Source: Gonocerus acuteangulatus (taxonomy: Eukaryota; Arthropoda; Insecta; Hemiptera; Coreidae). From it: DNA of 64,000 nt. The first letter of the stretch is position 1; each line of letters begins with the position of its first letter. Of the stretch, positions 23,172-34,112 are shown piece by piece. Under the pieces are notes generated by a model. That model was not told the origin of the DNA. It searched no databases and saw only the letters and a list, made by a program, of their open reading frames with translations. The stretch is taken from NCBI GenBank assembly GCA_946811695.1, contig OX328124.1, positions 96,395,304 to 96,459,303 on the forward strand, read 5' to 3'. Both the position numbers and the translations under genes were made by a program.

Positions 23172-24003
23172 ATTTATTGAAGCTTTGCTAACTAAAAATA
23201 AAATGAATAATTCAAACATTTTTTCACAAATTCATTTAAAGTTATATGGACACACCTAACTGACAATAAACTTCGGACCATACAAAATACAGTTGAGGAA
23301 TGGCCATCCAGTCTTCGCGACAATAAACGAGAAGAAGTTGTTCTCGCTTGATTACGGATTGGATATGCTCGACTTACCCACGAATTTCTTATGACAAGAT
23401 GCCATAGACCAATATGCAACATATGTAACACAGAACTTACGATTAAACATTTACTAACGGCCAACGGCCATAGCCACCTTGAATACACCGGTTCCCGTAG
23501 ATCACCGAAGTTAAGCAACGTCGGGCGTGGTCAGTACCTGAATGGGTGACAGACCATGTGCTGTTGGCATTATAAAAGGGTGGCAACCTGTAGATAGCCC
23601 GGCGCTAATAGCCAAATAGTTGATGCGCCGTTAAAAAAAACAAACAAAAAAAAATAAAAAAAAAATACTAACAGACTGACAGAGAAGAAGCAATTACAAG
23701 ATACCGTATGATATGCAAGAACATCTCGTCAATGATAGCCAGTACATCAACACTATACTGACTTACCTCAAGAACACAGGACTTAACAACCTTATTTGAT
23801 GAACGTCTGCAATGTTGACTTATAAGACATTATATTTCCATCGATAATATGCACTATTTATAGGTGAACCCTACGTCTAAAACATTACATAACCACACAC
23901 ACTTCCAACACCAATAAAAATGCTGATATCCTAGAATAGCTAAGTTCAGAGGATACTGTTCTTTGAGTTACCGCCATTGAAGCGGGACACAATAAATAAA
24001 TAA
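23172..24003 (+). mobile_element. LINE (I/Jockey-like) ORF2 C-terminal end, split by a 5S SINE
   Basis: Reading through one stop, 23290-23455 encodes REEVVLA-stop-LRIGYARLTHEFLM, then CHRPICNICNTELTIKHLL. This is the typical end of ORF2 in I/Jockey-group non-LTR retrotransposons: the RNase H-side LRIGHTRLTH motif, a Cys-rich knuckle and the LTIKH motif. After the SINE, frame and sequence resume (QRRSNYKIPYDMQEHL, then TYLKNTGLNNLI and a stop), followed by a 3' UTR ending near (AATA)n. The 5' end is truncated next to the 83-bp satellite. The A in VLA-stop-LRIG is followed by TGA where relatives have an Arg codon. It is not functional. Confidence 0.8.
23459..23665 (+). mobile_element. 5S-rRNA-derived SINE (SINE3 type), complete, inside a LINE
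   Basis: The head, 23461-23571, matches 5S rRNA: GCCAACGGCCATAGCC, GATCACCGAAGTTAAGCAAC and GTACCTGAATGGGTGAC keep the internal control region order (A box, intermediate element, C box). It ends CTGTTGGCAT. A short body follows (AAAAGGGTGGCAACC...TAGATAGCCCG), then a stem-loop tail with CGGCGC and GCGCCG arms, then A-rich sequence. The 7-bp repeat TACTAAC flanks the unit at 23452-23458 and 23666-23672, and LINE coding sequence resumes right after it. It is therefore a SINE insertion into a LINE. Several bases differ from functional 5S rRNA, so it is not a working 5S gene. Confidence 0.88.
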
Positions 24004-24625
24004 ACATAGTTAATCCGAATTGCAATTTTAATTAATATAAAGTACTTAAGAAACGTTTAACTAAATTCATTTTAAACCGAAAAAGGTAGCGCAAGCACGA
24101 AAAAGAAAATTATTAAAATTCACCAGGAAGGAGTGCGAAATAAGAGACTGAAAATCTAAGCAAAAAAATAACAAACATTTCAATTTACTGTATGATTTTC
24201 GGACAACAATCACGACCTACTGTATATTTAATTATCTCATAATTAGTCCAAACAATTATATAATTGGAGCATGCAAAAATAAGCAGGGCGCGGATATTAA
24301 TTTACAGGTTATTAATTCAGTTACAGTCATCAAAGGGGGGAAAAAATAAAAAATCAGCCTTGTCCCAAAGTAGAAAAACGCGAATAAACCAGCTATTAGG
24401 GGCCATTTATTCAGTAGCTTTTACTTAACAACCATTTAATTTGGCTGCTGTCTTTTCGCCGTTTCCAGAACTGGAATTAGGCCCACTTCTACCAAGGCTC
24501 GACTTAGATCTTCTTATGGGTCTATAAAACTTCAATTATCGCCCTTCAAAATTTCAACAGTTAATTTCAAAGTGACTATTTTTCGCGGATCTCTTAGTAG
24601 AAGCCTGGCGAGTTTCTTTAAATAA

Positions 24626-24628
<3 letters not shown>

Positions 24629-24685
<57 letters not shown>
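24629..24685. repeat. (TA)n
   Basis: TA tract upstream of the class B motif at 24.74 kb. A second one (25095-25149) truncates a tRNA-Ile-like SINE. Confidence 0.97.
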
Positions 24686-24687
<2 letters not shown>

Positions 24688-24734
24688 TATTCCACAGTCG
24701 TAATATGGGTCGCGAGCTAACCACACATGGGGAT

Positions 24735-24830
24735 TTAATGGCCCCTGAGAAGGTGGCATAAAGGCCACGAAACATGTAGGGCGTGCCAACAATAAAGTAG
24801 TACATAGAAAATGGAGTACTAATTTTTTGA
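24735..24830 (+). ncRNA. hammerhead-like motif, class B
   Basis: GCCC, CTGAGAA, stem II GTGGC/GCCAC, GAAACATGTA, GGGC. The 4-bp stem I is GCCC/GGGC. The core is one base off consensus. (TA)n lies just upstream (24629-24685). Confidence 0.45.
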
Positions 24831-24875
24831 CCTATGCCATATATATAAAAAATAAATATATACATATATATGTAT

Positions 24876-25090
24876 ATATAAAATGAGTCCCGTAACAGGC
24901 CACGAGGGCCCTGAGGGGCAGATACTATAGAGGTATCTGATTCATGACCATACGGCACAGTAGGGAGCTAGTGTCAGTACTATGCTCCGGCCGCCTGATT
25001 TTCCCCTTGCAGCTTCGACTGCTAGAGTCATTAGCACTCAAGGTACCCATTATTAAATTAATTAAAGGCTGCGTTGGCGTAGGGCCGGTC

Positions 25091-25094
<4 letters not shown>
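24876..25094 (-). mobile_element. tRNA-Ile-like SINE, head replaced by (TA)n
   Basis: The body and 3' end match the family (CCCTCAGGGCCCTCGTGGCC, GGGACTCATT). The tRNA head is missing and the (TA)n tract at 25095 takes its place. Confidence 0.78.
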
Positions 25095-25153
<59 letters not shown>

Positions 25154-25844
25154 CATATATATTTATTTAAAGTAATTTGCCAGCCTTCTCCGCTTTATAC
25201 TTGGGTGCCTTATCAATTCTTGGTCATTTCTTATCGTGGCATGATAATGTTGATGTTTAAGCCTTGGAGTATGTCCACCAACTAGTATTTAAATTCACCT
25301 ACTCTGATCCTTATATGAGCTAGTCTGTCATTAGATAAATATACCGTCCAAATAAATCAATAGTTCCAATAGATGAAACGACAATTAATAAAACACTTCA
25401 TGAATAGTGAACAATGCTTTTATTACTCAAGTAAGAACAAAACATTACTTCGTGCAAACTATCAATCCACGATTTTTTTTCATATTTAGACACATACGAA
25501 CTGGCTACAATGTTTGACCTTATGTAAACTAGTAACTACGGTACGATAGTGAGAACGCGCGTGGAAGTAGATAACAGAGATAAGAAATGATAAAACTACG
25601 ATACTGCTGATAAAGCGTGTGATGAAAGTGAAGGAGGGCATGAGGTCTGGGGAACGGGGTCTCCTCTCGCTACAACATTCAGCCAATTAAAACCGTGTAA
25701 ACATTAGCCTTTTAAAAGCGCATGAAATTTCAGTAAAACAGCTCTTATTCTTGTTATAGTTAAAATTGGAAAATTTATGAGATCGTGAGGAATTTTATTT
25801 TATTGTTTGGCAAAAACTCGTAATCAGATCAACATTTCATTAAT

Positions 25845-26149
25845 TTTTTTTTTTTTTTTTTTTGTTTATTTACAGAAGTATTACATTCTATAATTATGTG
25901 TATTTTGTAATTTGATATAGGTAGCTTGACCACGCCTCAGGTGCCACCAGTTGTCAACCGAATACCTTCCTGAAGGATTCTAGGATGACCTGGAGTCACC
26001 GTACATCATCCAACCACACCCTGCGACTAGCAGGGAGGATTGGAGACGGGTAAGACGTGGCCTGTGATATCATGAGGAGAGAAAATATCCATCGATATCA
26101 CTCTCATAATTACATTAGTTCTGATTGTTGGTCACTGCACGACACTTCA
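25845..26149 (-). mobile_element. 3' UTR and poly-A of the Jockey-like LINE
   Basis: Continuous with the ORF2 fragment. The minus strand runs from the ORF stop through about 285 bp of non-coding sequence to a poly-A (T run at 25845-25863). Confidence 0.6.
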
Positions 26150-26692
26150 CTACCTAAGCAGATCCCGGGGTCACTTCCTATTAAGACGTCTTGGTGGAGA
26201 GGAAGGATGATTGATGCTGGATAAGGATTGGGCTATAGGATTAGGATGATTGATCAATTTACCATGGAATGATGAGAAGCGGCTAGGGATTATATCTTGG
26301 ACAGAAGGAATATTTAGGTCATTATGGAGGGTGGAAACGTAATAAGGAGCATTAACTATGGTACGTAGGATTTTGGATTGAAATGTTCGGATTCGGTGGA
26401 TGTTGGAATGCTTGGCTGTCCCCCAGAGTTCTACTCCGTAAGTCCATATAGGTTTTAATAATGAGTTGTAGACAGTTAGTTTGTTCTGTACGGTTAAGTG
26501 GGATGTTCGATTTAGTAGTCTGTATAGTTGTCCGAATCGTCGATTGAGTTCTTGTCGTTTTTGTTTAATGTGTGCGTTCCAAGTTAGTCGTGATTCAAGA
26601 TAAAACCCAAGGTATCGGATGGTTTTGGTTATGGGTAACGGATTGTCGTTAAAGGAAACGGAAGGACAGGTTTTACTAATTTCATTAAATTA
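26150..26692 (-). pseudogene. Jockey-like LINE ORF2, reverse-transcriptase 3' part
   Basis: There is no ATG, but one frame stays open for about 180 codons except for a single TGA. It reads PITKTIRYLGFYLESRLTWN, then LNRRFGQLYRLLNR, NKLTVYNSLLKPIWTYGVEL and W, then RTFQSKILRTIVNAPYYVS, LHNDLNIPSVQDII and RRLNRK-stop-PRDLLR before a final TAG. YLG...LTW, LKPIWTYGVELWG and FQSKILRTIVNAPYYV are the standard post-RT landmarks of Jockey-clade ORF2. The inner stop replaces the conserved Trp of the RRWPRDLL end motif. The 5' side is cut off near 26692, next to a Penelope-type terminal repeat. The 3' UTR runs to a T run at 25845-25863, the presumed poly-A tail. Confidence 0.85.
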
Positions 26693-26799
26693 AGTCGAGG
26701 TTGTTGGCTGTTGGTATTGCGAACGTAGGTATAGTCAGGGTTCGGTTTTCGTATCTTAATAAATCTATATTTTTTATAAGAAAATGCGTTTTATTTCTT

Positions 26800-26838
26800 A
26801 TCGACGTTTCGGCTTGAAATTCAAGCCTTCATCAGGAC
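26800..26838 (-). ncRNA. hammerhead-like motif, class A, with altered stem I
   Basis: On the minus strand: CTGATGA, A, stem II GGCTTGAA/TTCAAGCC, GAAACGTC. Stem I here is GTC with GAT, where sister copies have GCC with GGC. Confidence 0.5.
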
Positions 26839-26916
26839 TCAAAAACAAGGAGGAGGGAGTTAGTAATAATTTATAAACTTATAAAATGAAATGAAAAACA
26901 TTATACCTAGACGAGG

Positions 26917-26945
26917 ATGAATGATACATAGTATGTATCATTCAT
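26917..26945. repeat. perfect short palindrome
   Basis: ATGAATGATACATA followed directly by GTATGTATCATTCAT. It lies 80 bp beyond a Penelope-type terminal repeat. Confidence 0.6.
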
Positions 26946-27595
26946 AATATGTACCATATTACGGTAAATGTCTGATATAGGTAGAGCTTAAAGGTGGATT
27001 AATATAGATTTTAAACTTAAAATGTGTTAAATGTAAGATTAGGCGTAAAATAAATAAGTGCAGGATGTAATTTCACTTACCGACGAGAAGAGGGAGCCAC
27101 CCGACTTTGCAATAATTTCTGTAGCTGGTGAATCGCTGTATGTTTGGGGAAAAGAGCGGAGAGGCACCCATTATGACAAAGTGGGCGAATATGACAGGGG
27201 TATGGAAAGAGGTGTCATAAGAGTGAGGTGATAATTGAGGCAGGTATGTATTAAAGGTATTATTTTAATCTTGGGATGTGGAATTTAAGGGGATATTTTT
27301 AATAAATTCAAAATATTCGAATAGGTATAGGAGATAATTTATTATATTTTATTAGATATAATTTTCTTCTGACATATTTGTCAATTTTCCCCGGCCATTT
27401 ACCTACGTGAAGCCTAGTAAAGGAAGAAGGAGGGAGCTAAAGGATGAGGAAATAGATAGGAGAAGGAAGATATCCTAAAAAGGCTCGGTATACTATACTG
27501 CCTTCAGACCTCCCTCATACAATCTCCTTGCATTGGTCTGGCCTATGTCCTCAGCCACTCAGGTGGCACGCTGTCTAGTCAAGACAAATTGCATT
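26946..27595. other. no recognised gene
   Basis: Intron sequence. Neither a frame nor a repeat was recognised. Confidence 0.5.
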
Positions 27596-27604
27596 GGTAC
27601 ATGT

Positions 27605-27930
27605 TTTTTACGGCGTATCAGCAACTAGGCCATTAGCTCTAGGCAATGTACAGTTTGCCACTCTTTTATAGTGCCAACAGCTCGTGGACGATCACTATTC
27701 AGGTACTGTCCACGCCCCCCGTTACTTAACTTCGGTGATCAACAGGAACCGGTGCATTCAAAGTGGCTATGGCTGTTGGCTGTTAGTAAATGTTTAATCG
27801 TAAGTTCTGTGTTACATATGTTGCATATTGGTCTGTGGCATCTTGCCATAAGAAATTCGTGGGTAAGTCGAGTATATCCAATCCGTAATCAAGCGAGAAC
27901 AACTTCTTCTCGTTTATTATGATCGTTGGC
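27605..27930 (-). mobile_element. chimeric retroposon: LINE fragment + 5S SINE, 9-bp TSD
   Basis: On the minus strand this unit is 148 bp of the same LINE C-terminus (27783-27930), then the 5S-derived head (27672-27782), the SINE body and tail, and a short A run. The perfect 9-bp repeat GGTACATGT flanks the whole unit (27596-27604 and 27931-27939), so LINE and SINE moved as one RNA. The LINE part carries the same in-frame TGA (GCTTGATTACGG) as the copy at 23.3 kb and joins the SINE at the same base (ATTTACTAAC, then the 5S head). Unlike the 23.3-kb copy, no LINE sequence follows the tail. Confidence 0.85.
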
Positions 27931-27945
27931 GGTACATGTAAAAGT

Positions 27946-28029
27946 CACGGGCACACAGAACGCGATATTTATCGGGATCGTTGGATCGCTACGCGCCGTA
28001 TTACAGATCGCGCCCTGTGTGCCCGTGCC
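27946..28029. mobile_element. very short TIR element (~84 bp)
   Basis: CACGGGCACACAGAACGCGA and the inverse TCGCGCCCTGTGTGCCCGTG bound about 45 bp. It abuts the chimeric LINE/SINE insertion. Confidence 0.5.
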
Positions 28030-28258
28030 TTAAGTGTATACATTATTATTAGAAACAAAATATGAATTGAGCGTTATGTTTAAATAGGAAATTATGGTGA
28101 TTCCTAATATAAGGATTTTACACTTAGGGTGCCGGGAACAAAATAATGTTTGTGAATCACTGCAACTCAAATATTGTTGAAAACAAATCGGATGTTCATC
28201 GCACATTGGATGTGTAAAGTGCCAAAGTTTCTTAACGTTTAGTCGTGTTCGTAGGGAG

Positions 28259-28263
<5 letters not shown>

Positions 28264-28324
<61 letters not shown>

Positions 28325-28355
28325 GGCGCATCTACATCTAGGTCATTAGCGCCGA
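28264..28355 (-). mobile_element. tail-only SINE insertion with ~59-nt poly-A and 12-bp TSD
   Basis: On the minus strand the unit starts at TCGGCGC, runs through the 19-nt loop to GCGCCG, and ends in a poly-A of about 59 nt (T run at 28264-28322). The repeat TAGGGAGGAAAT flanks it at 28252-28263 and 28356-28367. The 5' end is at the foot of the hairpin, within one base of the insertion at 4623. Confidence 0.83.
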
Positions 28356-28589
28356 TAGGGAGGAAATATACTGAAGTAAGACGAGAACTGCCGAGGAAGT
28401 GCAGATTTATAGCCACAAGGGAAAACACCTCGTTACATTATAATCCAAGGGGTAAGCAGCAAAGTCCGTGCGCTTTACCTTAGTATTTTATTCTAGAAAA
28501 CACTCACAAATGCGTTATTCGTGTTGTAATTTCCTTTAGCTACTTCAAGATTAAAGAGAAAACGTTTCTTGATGGGAAAAGAATGAATA

Positions 28590-30258
28590 TAAATTTGTCT
28601 GTACCCTCTCCCGTAAAAATGGTCAGATTTTGATGAAATTCGGTACAAATCTTTCGTCTAATTCGAAAGGTCAAGTTAGTTAGCCAGCAAAATTCGTCCA
28701 CAGGAACATGATTATTGGTGCGATATTCGCGCGAAAAAAATCAGAACGCATACGTTTTCGAGTTCATATGCTTGCAGGTACTCGTTTAATAGGTTCCTTA
28801 ACATAGGAAAATGAATGGATAAAGCGATATCTGTAACCGTTTATGAGTAAACTTGATATAAATAATTTTCCAAACTAATTTTCAGTTTGGGTATTCGGAA
28901 CGACTGATTCAGTTGAAACTTGTACCAGACGTTTGACATCCATCTAATCTAAGATAGTTAAATTTTGGTTCTGTTTGGAGTTAAGGAAGTGCTAGAAATA
29001 AAATACTTCATAAATAGGCCTGAAATGTTTTGGGATTTTCGTGTATTTTCTAAAATATCTCGAATACGGTTGGGAAATCGTAGTGGAAGGTGGCCATTCG
29101 AACGCTTACTAAATACTCTATAAAAAATAATTTTATGTAATTTTCGATAGGGCGATGTCATTCGGAGAAATAAGGACTTGAAACTTAAAAATTGTTAGTT
29201 TTCCTCTTTGGAACGGGTTTTTGTATCTCATTACCTAACGTTTTAATTGGTTGTTGTTGTTTTTTAAATTGAATTTAACAGTGAAATAAGTATTTTCGTG
29301 GTAGGCGGAAGGTCAATTAATAAAAACTTCACTATAGAGTATCACCAACTTTATTCCGTCCCTACATGTTTCACACCTTTATTGGTGCCTCTTCAGGGGA
29401 AAAATTACATATATAAAACTTACAGCCTCAATCTGAGGAGGATAACCTTCCACCAGTACGGCCACGTCTAGAATGATCATGGTCTGAAAGAATCCAAAAT
29501 GGCGAAATATAATCAGCTGATCCATAATCGATTTGTCAAACATTTAAAATTTAAAATTAATTTCCAGAAGAAATATAGTCTTAACAATTAAAACCATCTT
29601 CCCACCTTCTAATTAAAACATATTTAGGTGTTTAGAAGGTGGGAAGATGGTTTTAATTTTTAAGACTATATTTCTTCTGGAAATTAATTTTAAATTTTAA
29701 ATGTTTGACAAATCAATTATGGATCAGCTGATTATATTTCGCCATTTTGGATTCTTTCAGACCATGATCATTCTAGACGTGGCCGTACTGGTGGAAGGTT
29801 ATCCTCCTCAGATTGAGGCTGTAAGTTTTATATATGTAATTTTTCCCCTGAAGAGGCGCCAATAAAGGTGAGAAACATGTAGGGACGGAATAAAGTTGGT
29901 GATAATGTATAGTGAAGTTTTTATTAATTGACCTTACGCCTACCACGAAAATAAGAAGATTGGAAAAAAGGGTCAGTTGAAGAATAATTGTGAAATAAGT
30001 ATTTTTGTAAAACAAGGCAAGAAAATGTGAAACAGTGTTATAGTGTTTCTATGAGCGAACGGTGTTAAAGAGGATTCTAGGATATTGTCAGTTTCCTGTT
30101 GTGGTGCCATAAATCTTCCTTCTCTTTGAGATGCCGTCTTATATTTTTAACAAATAATCAAAATCTGCTAATAAGTGCTTCTATTCATTTACTAATTACA
30201 CTAGATATATGAACGGAACCACGCTAAAATGACGCAGTTCCTGCGAGTCGGACTGCAA
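28590..30258 (-). mobile_element. Helentron-like element on the minus strand, decayed
   Basis: The 5' end on the minus strand is CAGTCCGACTCGCAGG at 30258, with TTTTAGCGTGGTTCCG following. The interior 28610-29210 matches copies 1 and 2 in reverse (AATTTCATCAAAATC, AACGAGTACCTGCAAG). The 0.66-kb palindrome splits it. The 3' hairpin is not found. Confidence 0.5.
29291..29952. mobile_element. 0.66-kb palindromic (fold-back) element with class B hammerhead-like arms
   Basis: Two arms of about 320 bp (29291-29612 and 29632-29952) are nearly perfect reverse complements around a spacer of about 20 bp. Each arm holds TCCC, CTGAAGA, a stem II (GCACC/GGTGT in one, GCGCC/GGTGA in the other), GAAACATGTA and GGGA. 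GTGAAATAAGTATTTT occurs directly at 29281-29296 and 29990-30005, a possible TSD. Confidence 0.78.
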
Positions 30259-30469
30259 TAGCTGACATGTAATATTTTTTTATTAGTCATGTCTCCTCTT
30301 TCTTTCAAGACAAGTCCCTTATAAAACAGTACTTTAATACTTAAATGGCCGCTTTTACGTTCTTTTTCTTTTTTTTTTTTAATGAAATAAAATACATAAA
30401 TGGGGATTAGAAGGATCACTGGAATGGAGGATATTATAAGTTACAATACGATGAATAGATATCTGTTAT

Positions 30470-31504
<1,035 letters not shown>

Positions 31505-31700
31505 GGGATTCTTCATAGTGGGCTAGCAGGAGAGGCAGCCTAAGCCAGATTGAGAATCAGTCACACGGAACTTTCGCATGAATTCCTCATGTCGAAAGAT
31601 GTGACGACACTTTGTCTATAAAACAAATTTTAGTCCAATGCCACCACTACAGGATGGAATTAGACGAATTGAAAAGCCCTAAAAATATCAAGATTGTGTT
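31505..31700 (+). pseudogene. LINE ORF2 C-terminal fragment, badly decayed
   Basis: Pieces in shifting frames read LRISH, FLMSKDVTTLCL and ILVQCHHYRMELDELK, the knuckle and end of an I/Jockey-type ORF2. The stretch just upstream (GGACACTTTTTTGTAA and onward) recurs at 49.94 kb. Confidence 0.6.
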
Positions 31701-32552
31701 GCACAGCAAAATAATAGTTTTAGATAGATAATAGTTTTAAATAGATTTATATAAACATAGATTAAGGAAAAATACTTATATAAAGAAAACATAAATAAGG
31801 AAAATTTGGTGAAACAATAATAAAAATATAAATAAGAAATTATAGTAATAATAGTATATACATGAATGGATACAAATTACGGGGGATTGTAGTACATACG
31901 TTAAGAAAAAAAATAATCAATAAATAATGAGTGGAAAAAAAGAAAAAAAACCCAAACGAAGGAAACCAAACTTGAACATTTTCAGCGTTAACGTTGAAAT
32001 AATTTTGTTCATTAGTCGCTTTAAGTAAACTTTCAATAATATAATATTGTGTGCATACAAACATTCATGAGAACGTTTAATGAGGGCCATTTTCCTACTT
32101 CGAAGAGGCTACAATGCCCATGATATTAGGTACATAGAAATCGTGAAAACAGAGCTATGCAGCTGATGAGCCCTCACCTGCAATTGGAGGGTTCAGAGCA
32201 CAAGTCCATTTTTTGGCATTTTATCTTGTAATGGGATTGAAGAGTATTACTGAAATGCCTCTTTTCAGTGCTACAGGAGAAGTCCAAACTTCATTATTTT
32301 GCCACTTGTAGCAGTTCTTCTTACACATCTGGAAGACATTTGTCATTTGTTTTCAGACCACAAGTAAGCCAAACTCAAGTTGTAACTCCATCATTATTAT
32401 TATTAATACTCATTTTCTGAAAACTGTATAACATGGACTTGGTCTAGTTGTGCTCTGAACCCTCCAATTAAGCTCGATGAACCCCGGTCATTTTAATTTC
32501 AAAAATAACTATTATTTTTATTGAAGTGTAGGTAATATATTTGTATAATTAC

Positions 32553-32731
32553 CCATCTCCGTCAAGAGTGATGGCAGTGTCTGCAAGTACCCTAAGGACC
32601 AGCCCTACGGTAGTCTTATGGTTGCAGTCTATACCTAGAAGGCAGCTTTCTTCAGTTTGCTGTCGGCCAAGTCTAGACACAACAACCAGGTAACGTGTCC
32701 TCCCCTGGTGTACGCTCTCCAACTTCACAGC
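32553..32731 (-). CDS. ssh: slingshot phosphatase, N-terminal exon B
   Basis: This is the second recognisable Slingshot exon, 179 nt. The acceptor is a T-rich tract ending gtgcag and the donor is GATGG followed by gtaatt. It starts in phase 0, matching the end of exon A, so the join reads ...ETLKM then AVKLESVHQGRTRYLVVVS. It continues through LGRQQTEESCLLGID and ends with DTAITLDGDG plus two bases of the next codon. The RTRYxVVVS, GRQxTEES, LGxD and LDGDGG motifs are characteristic of the SSH N-terminal domain. No stop or frameshift interrupts the exon. It lies 17.5 kb downstream of exon A, and the intron between them is packed with transposons. Confidence 0.93.
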
Positions 32732-33289
32732 CTGCACAAAAAAAAAAAAAAAAAATAATAAATGTAAAGAAATCCTGCATGATAAACACATATTTGCGGA
32801 TAACGTAAATTAAAATGCTAATGGCCTGATAATAATCGATCGTAGATGAAGAAGACAGGAGTGCGAAGGGATTCTCACAAAGGAGGTAAATACAGTTTAA
32901 TTTGTAGACTTTAGATTATTCTTAATATTTTGTTATCTATCTGTTTGGTATCTATTGCCACTCGGAAGAGCGCAAGAAGCCGTCAAACAATTTGATTGGT
33001 GCTTACTCGATAGGTGCTGCACACGTAATAGTTATTCACAAGAGAGGACCATATAGAAAACTAGCTGAATACCCGTGCTTGGTCACGGCATATAACTAGT
33101 TATTTTATTGCGTTAAATAATGTATCATCAAAATTAACACTACTACATAATTTTGAGCAGTTTATTATAGCACGATTCACGTCGTACTGTAAGTTATTCA
33201 TCAACTGATAAGTAATCAAAGTATAACATTTCTTAACATTGGAGCGCTCTGGACCAGTGTCAAAAAAGAGATAACGTAAAGCTAACCCG

Positions 33290-33375
33290 TTATCCATAGG
33301 TTAGCAGTAAAAGCAGTTTAACCAGTACCGGTAGAAATTCGTTGTCAATAATAAATGGACGTTAAAAATTTATGT
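33290..33375 (+). mobile_element. 5'-truncated tail of the class II tRNA SINE
   Basis: AAATTCGTTGTCAATAATAA followed by TGGACGTTAAAAATT matches the 3' end of the SINE at 33560-33781 in the opposite orientation. Confidence 0.6.
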
Positions 33376-33559
33376 TTCCATGATGTCATTTAGAAACACC
33401 CGTTATATTTGCGGGCATTACCAAGAAGTGTTCTGACTGGGGATCCTGATGGGTGAGGAGGCTGTGCAAGGGTTCGGGATATTATTACCTAGAATGGACC
33501 ATCATCAGATATAGCGTAAACTCTATGAGGGACAAAATTCAAGGTCTGCCATCATAGTT

Positions 33560-33781
33560 AATTAATTAATTAAATTTTAACGTCCATTTATTATTAACTA
33601 CGAATTTTATGACGGGTTATCTATCGGTTACCACCCTTTTATAGCCAGGATAGGTTTGATGCCTTTTCTTTTTTCTAAAGAAAAGCGACCACCCGGTGTG
33701 GGAATCGAACCCACGAGCCTTTGGCACAGAGTGTTAAGTGCTCACGCCTTAACGCTCACGGCCACCGGGCCTCCAATTTTT
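33560..33781 (-). mobile_element. class II tRNA-derived SINE, full length, 11-bp TSD
   Basis: The minus strand starts with CCCGGTGGCCGTGAGCG TTAAGGCGTGAGC, a long variable-arm region, the T-arm GTGGGTTCGATTCCCAC and the matching acceptor half ACCGGG. This is a tRNA-Leu/Ser-like head. The body has a TTTCTTT...AAAGAAAAG hairpin and ATAAAAGGGTGGTAACCG. The tail ends AATGGACGTTAAAATTTAAT. TSD CCATCATAGTT at 33549-33559 and 33782-33792. Confidence 0.85.
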
Positions 33782-33804
33782 CCATCATAGTTGAAATTAA
33801 CCGC

Positions 33805-34006
33805 AATTATTATTATTTAAATTTTAACTTTTATTATAAATTACGAATTTTAGGACGGGTTACCACCCTTTTCTAGCCAGGATAGGGGTGATGCCTTTTC
33901 TTTTTTCGAAAGAAAAGCCACCGCCCCTAGTGGGAATCGAACCCACGACCTTTGGCACGGAGTGTTAAGAGCTCACGCCTTAACCCTCACGGCTACCGGG
34001 TCTCCA
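33805..34006 (-). mobile_element. second class II tRNA-derived SINE, adjacent
   Basis: Same family and orientation as the previous copy, only about 25 bp away: GGAGACCCGGTAGCCGTGAG, the T-arm GTGGGTTCGATTCCCAC, the AAAGAAAAG hairpin, AAAAGGGTGGTAACCCG and a tail ending AAGTTAAAATTTAAATAA. A clean TSD was not identified. Confidence 0.8.
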
Positions 34007-34112
34007 TAGTATTATATACAGTACAATAACAGCTGTTCTGTTATCGTCCTAGCAACGCATGCTGCCTAGGCTAGCCAGTTCTAACCAACTAAACATTCAA
34101 ACCCCTCTAAAA

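Noticed and set aside
23461..23571. Functional 5S rRNA gene
   Set aside because: The sequence has several changes from 5S rRNA, is fused to a SINE body and tail, and sits inside a LINE between short TSDs.
23172..24003. A LINE whose own 3' UTR contains 5S rRNA
   Set aside because: At this copy the LINE coding sequence resumes after the 5S unit and TACTAAC flanks it, so it is an inserted SINE.
27671..27922. An 83-aa plus-strand gene (and the similar minus-strand frame at 23192-23518)
   Set aside because: Both are antisense to LINE ORF2 and the 5S SINE. They look alike only because the two insertions are related.
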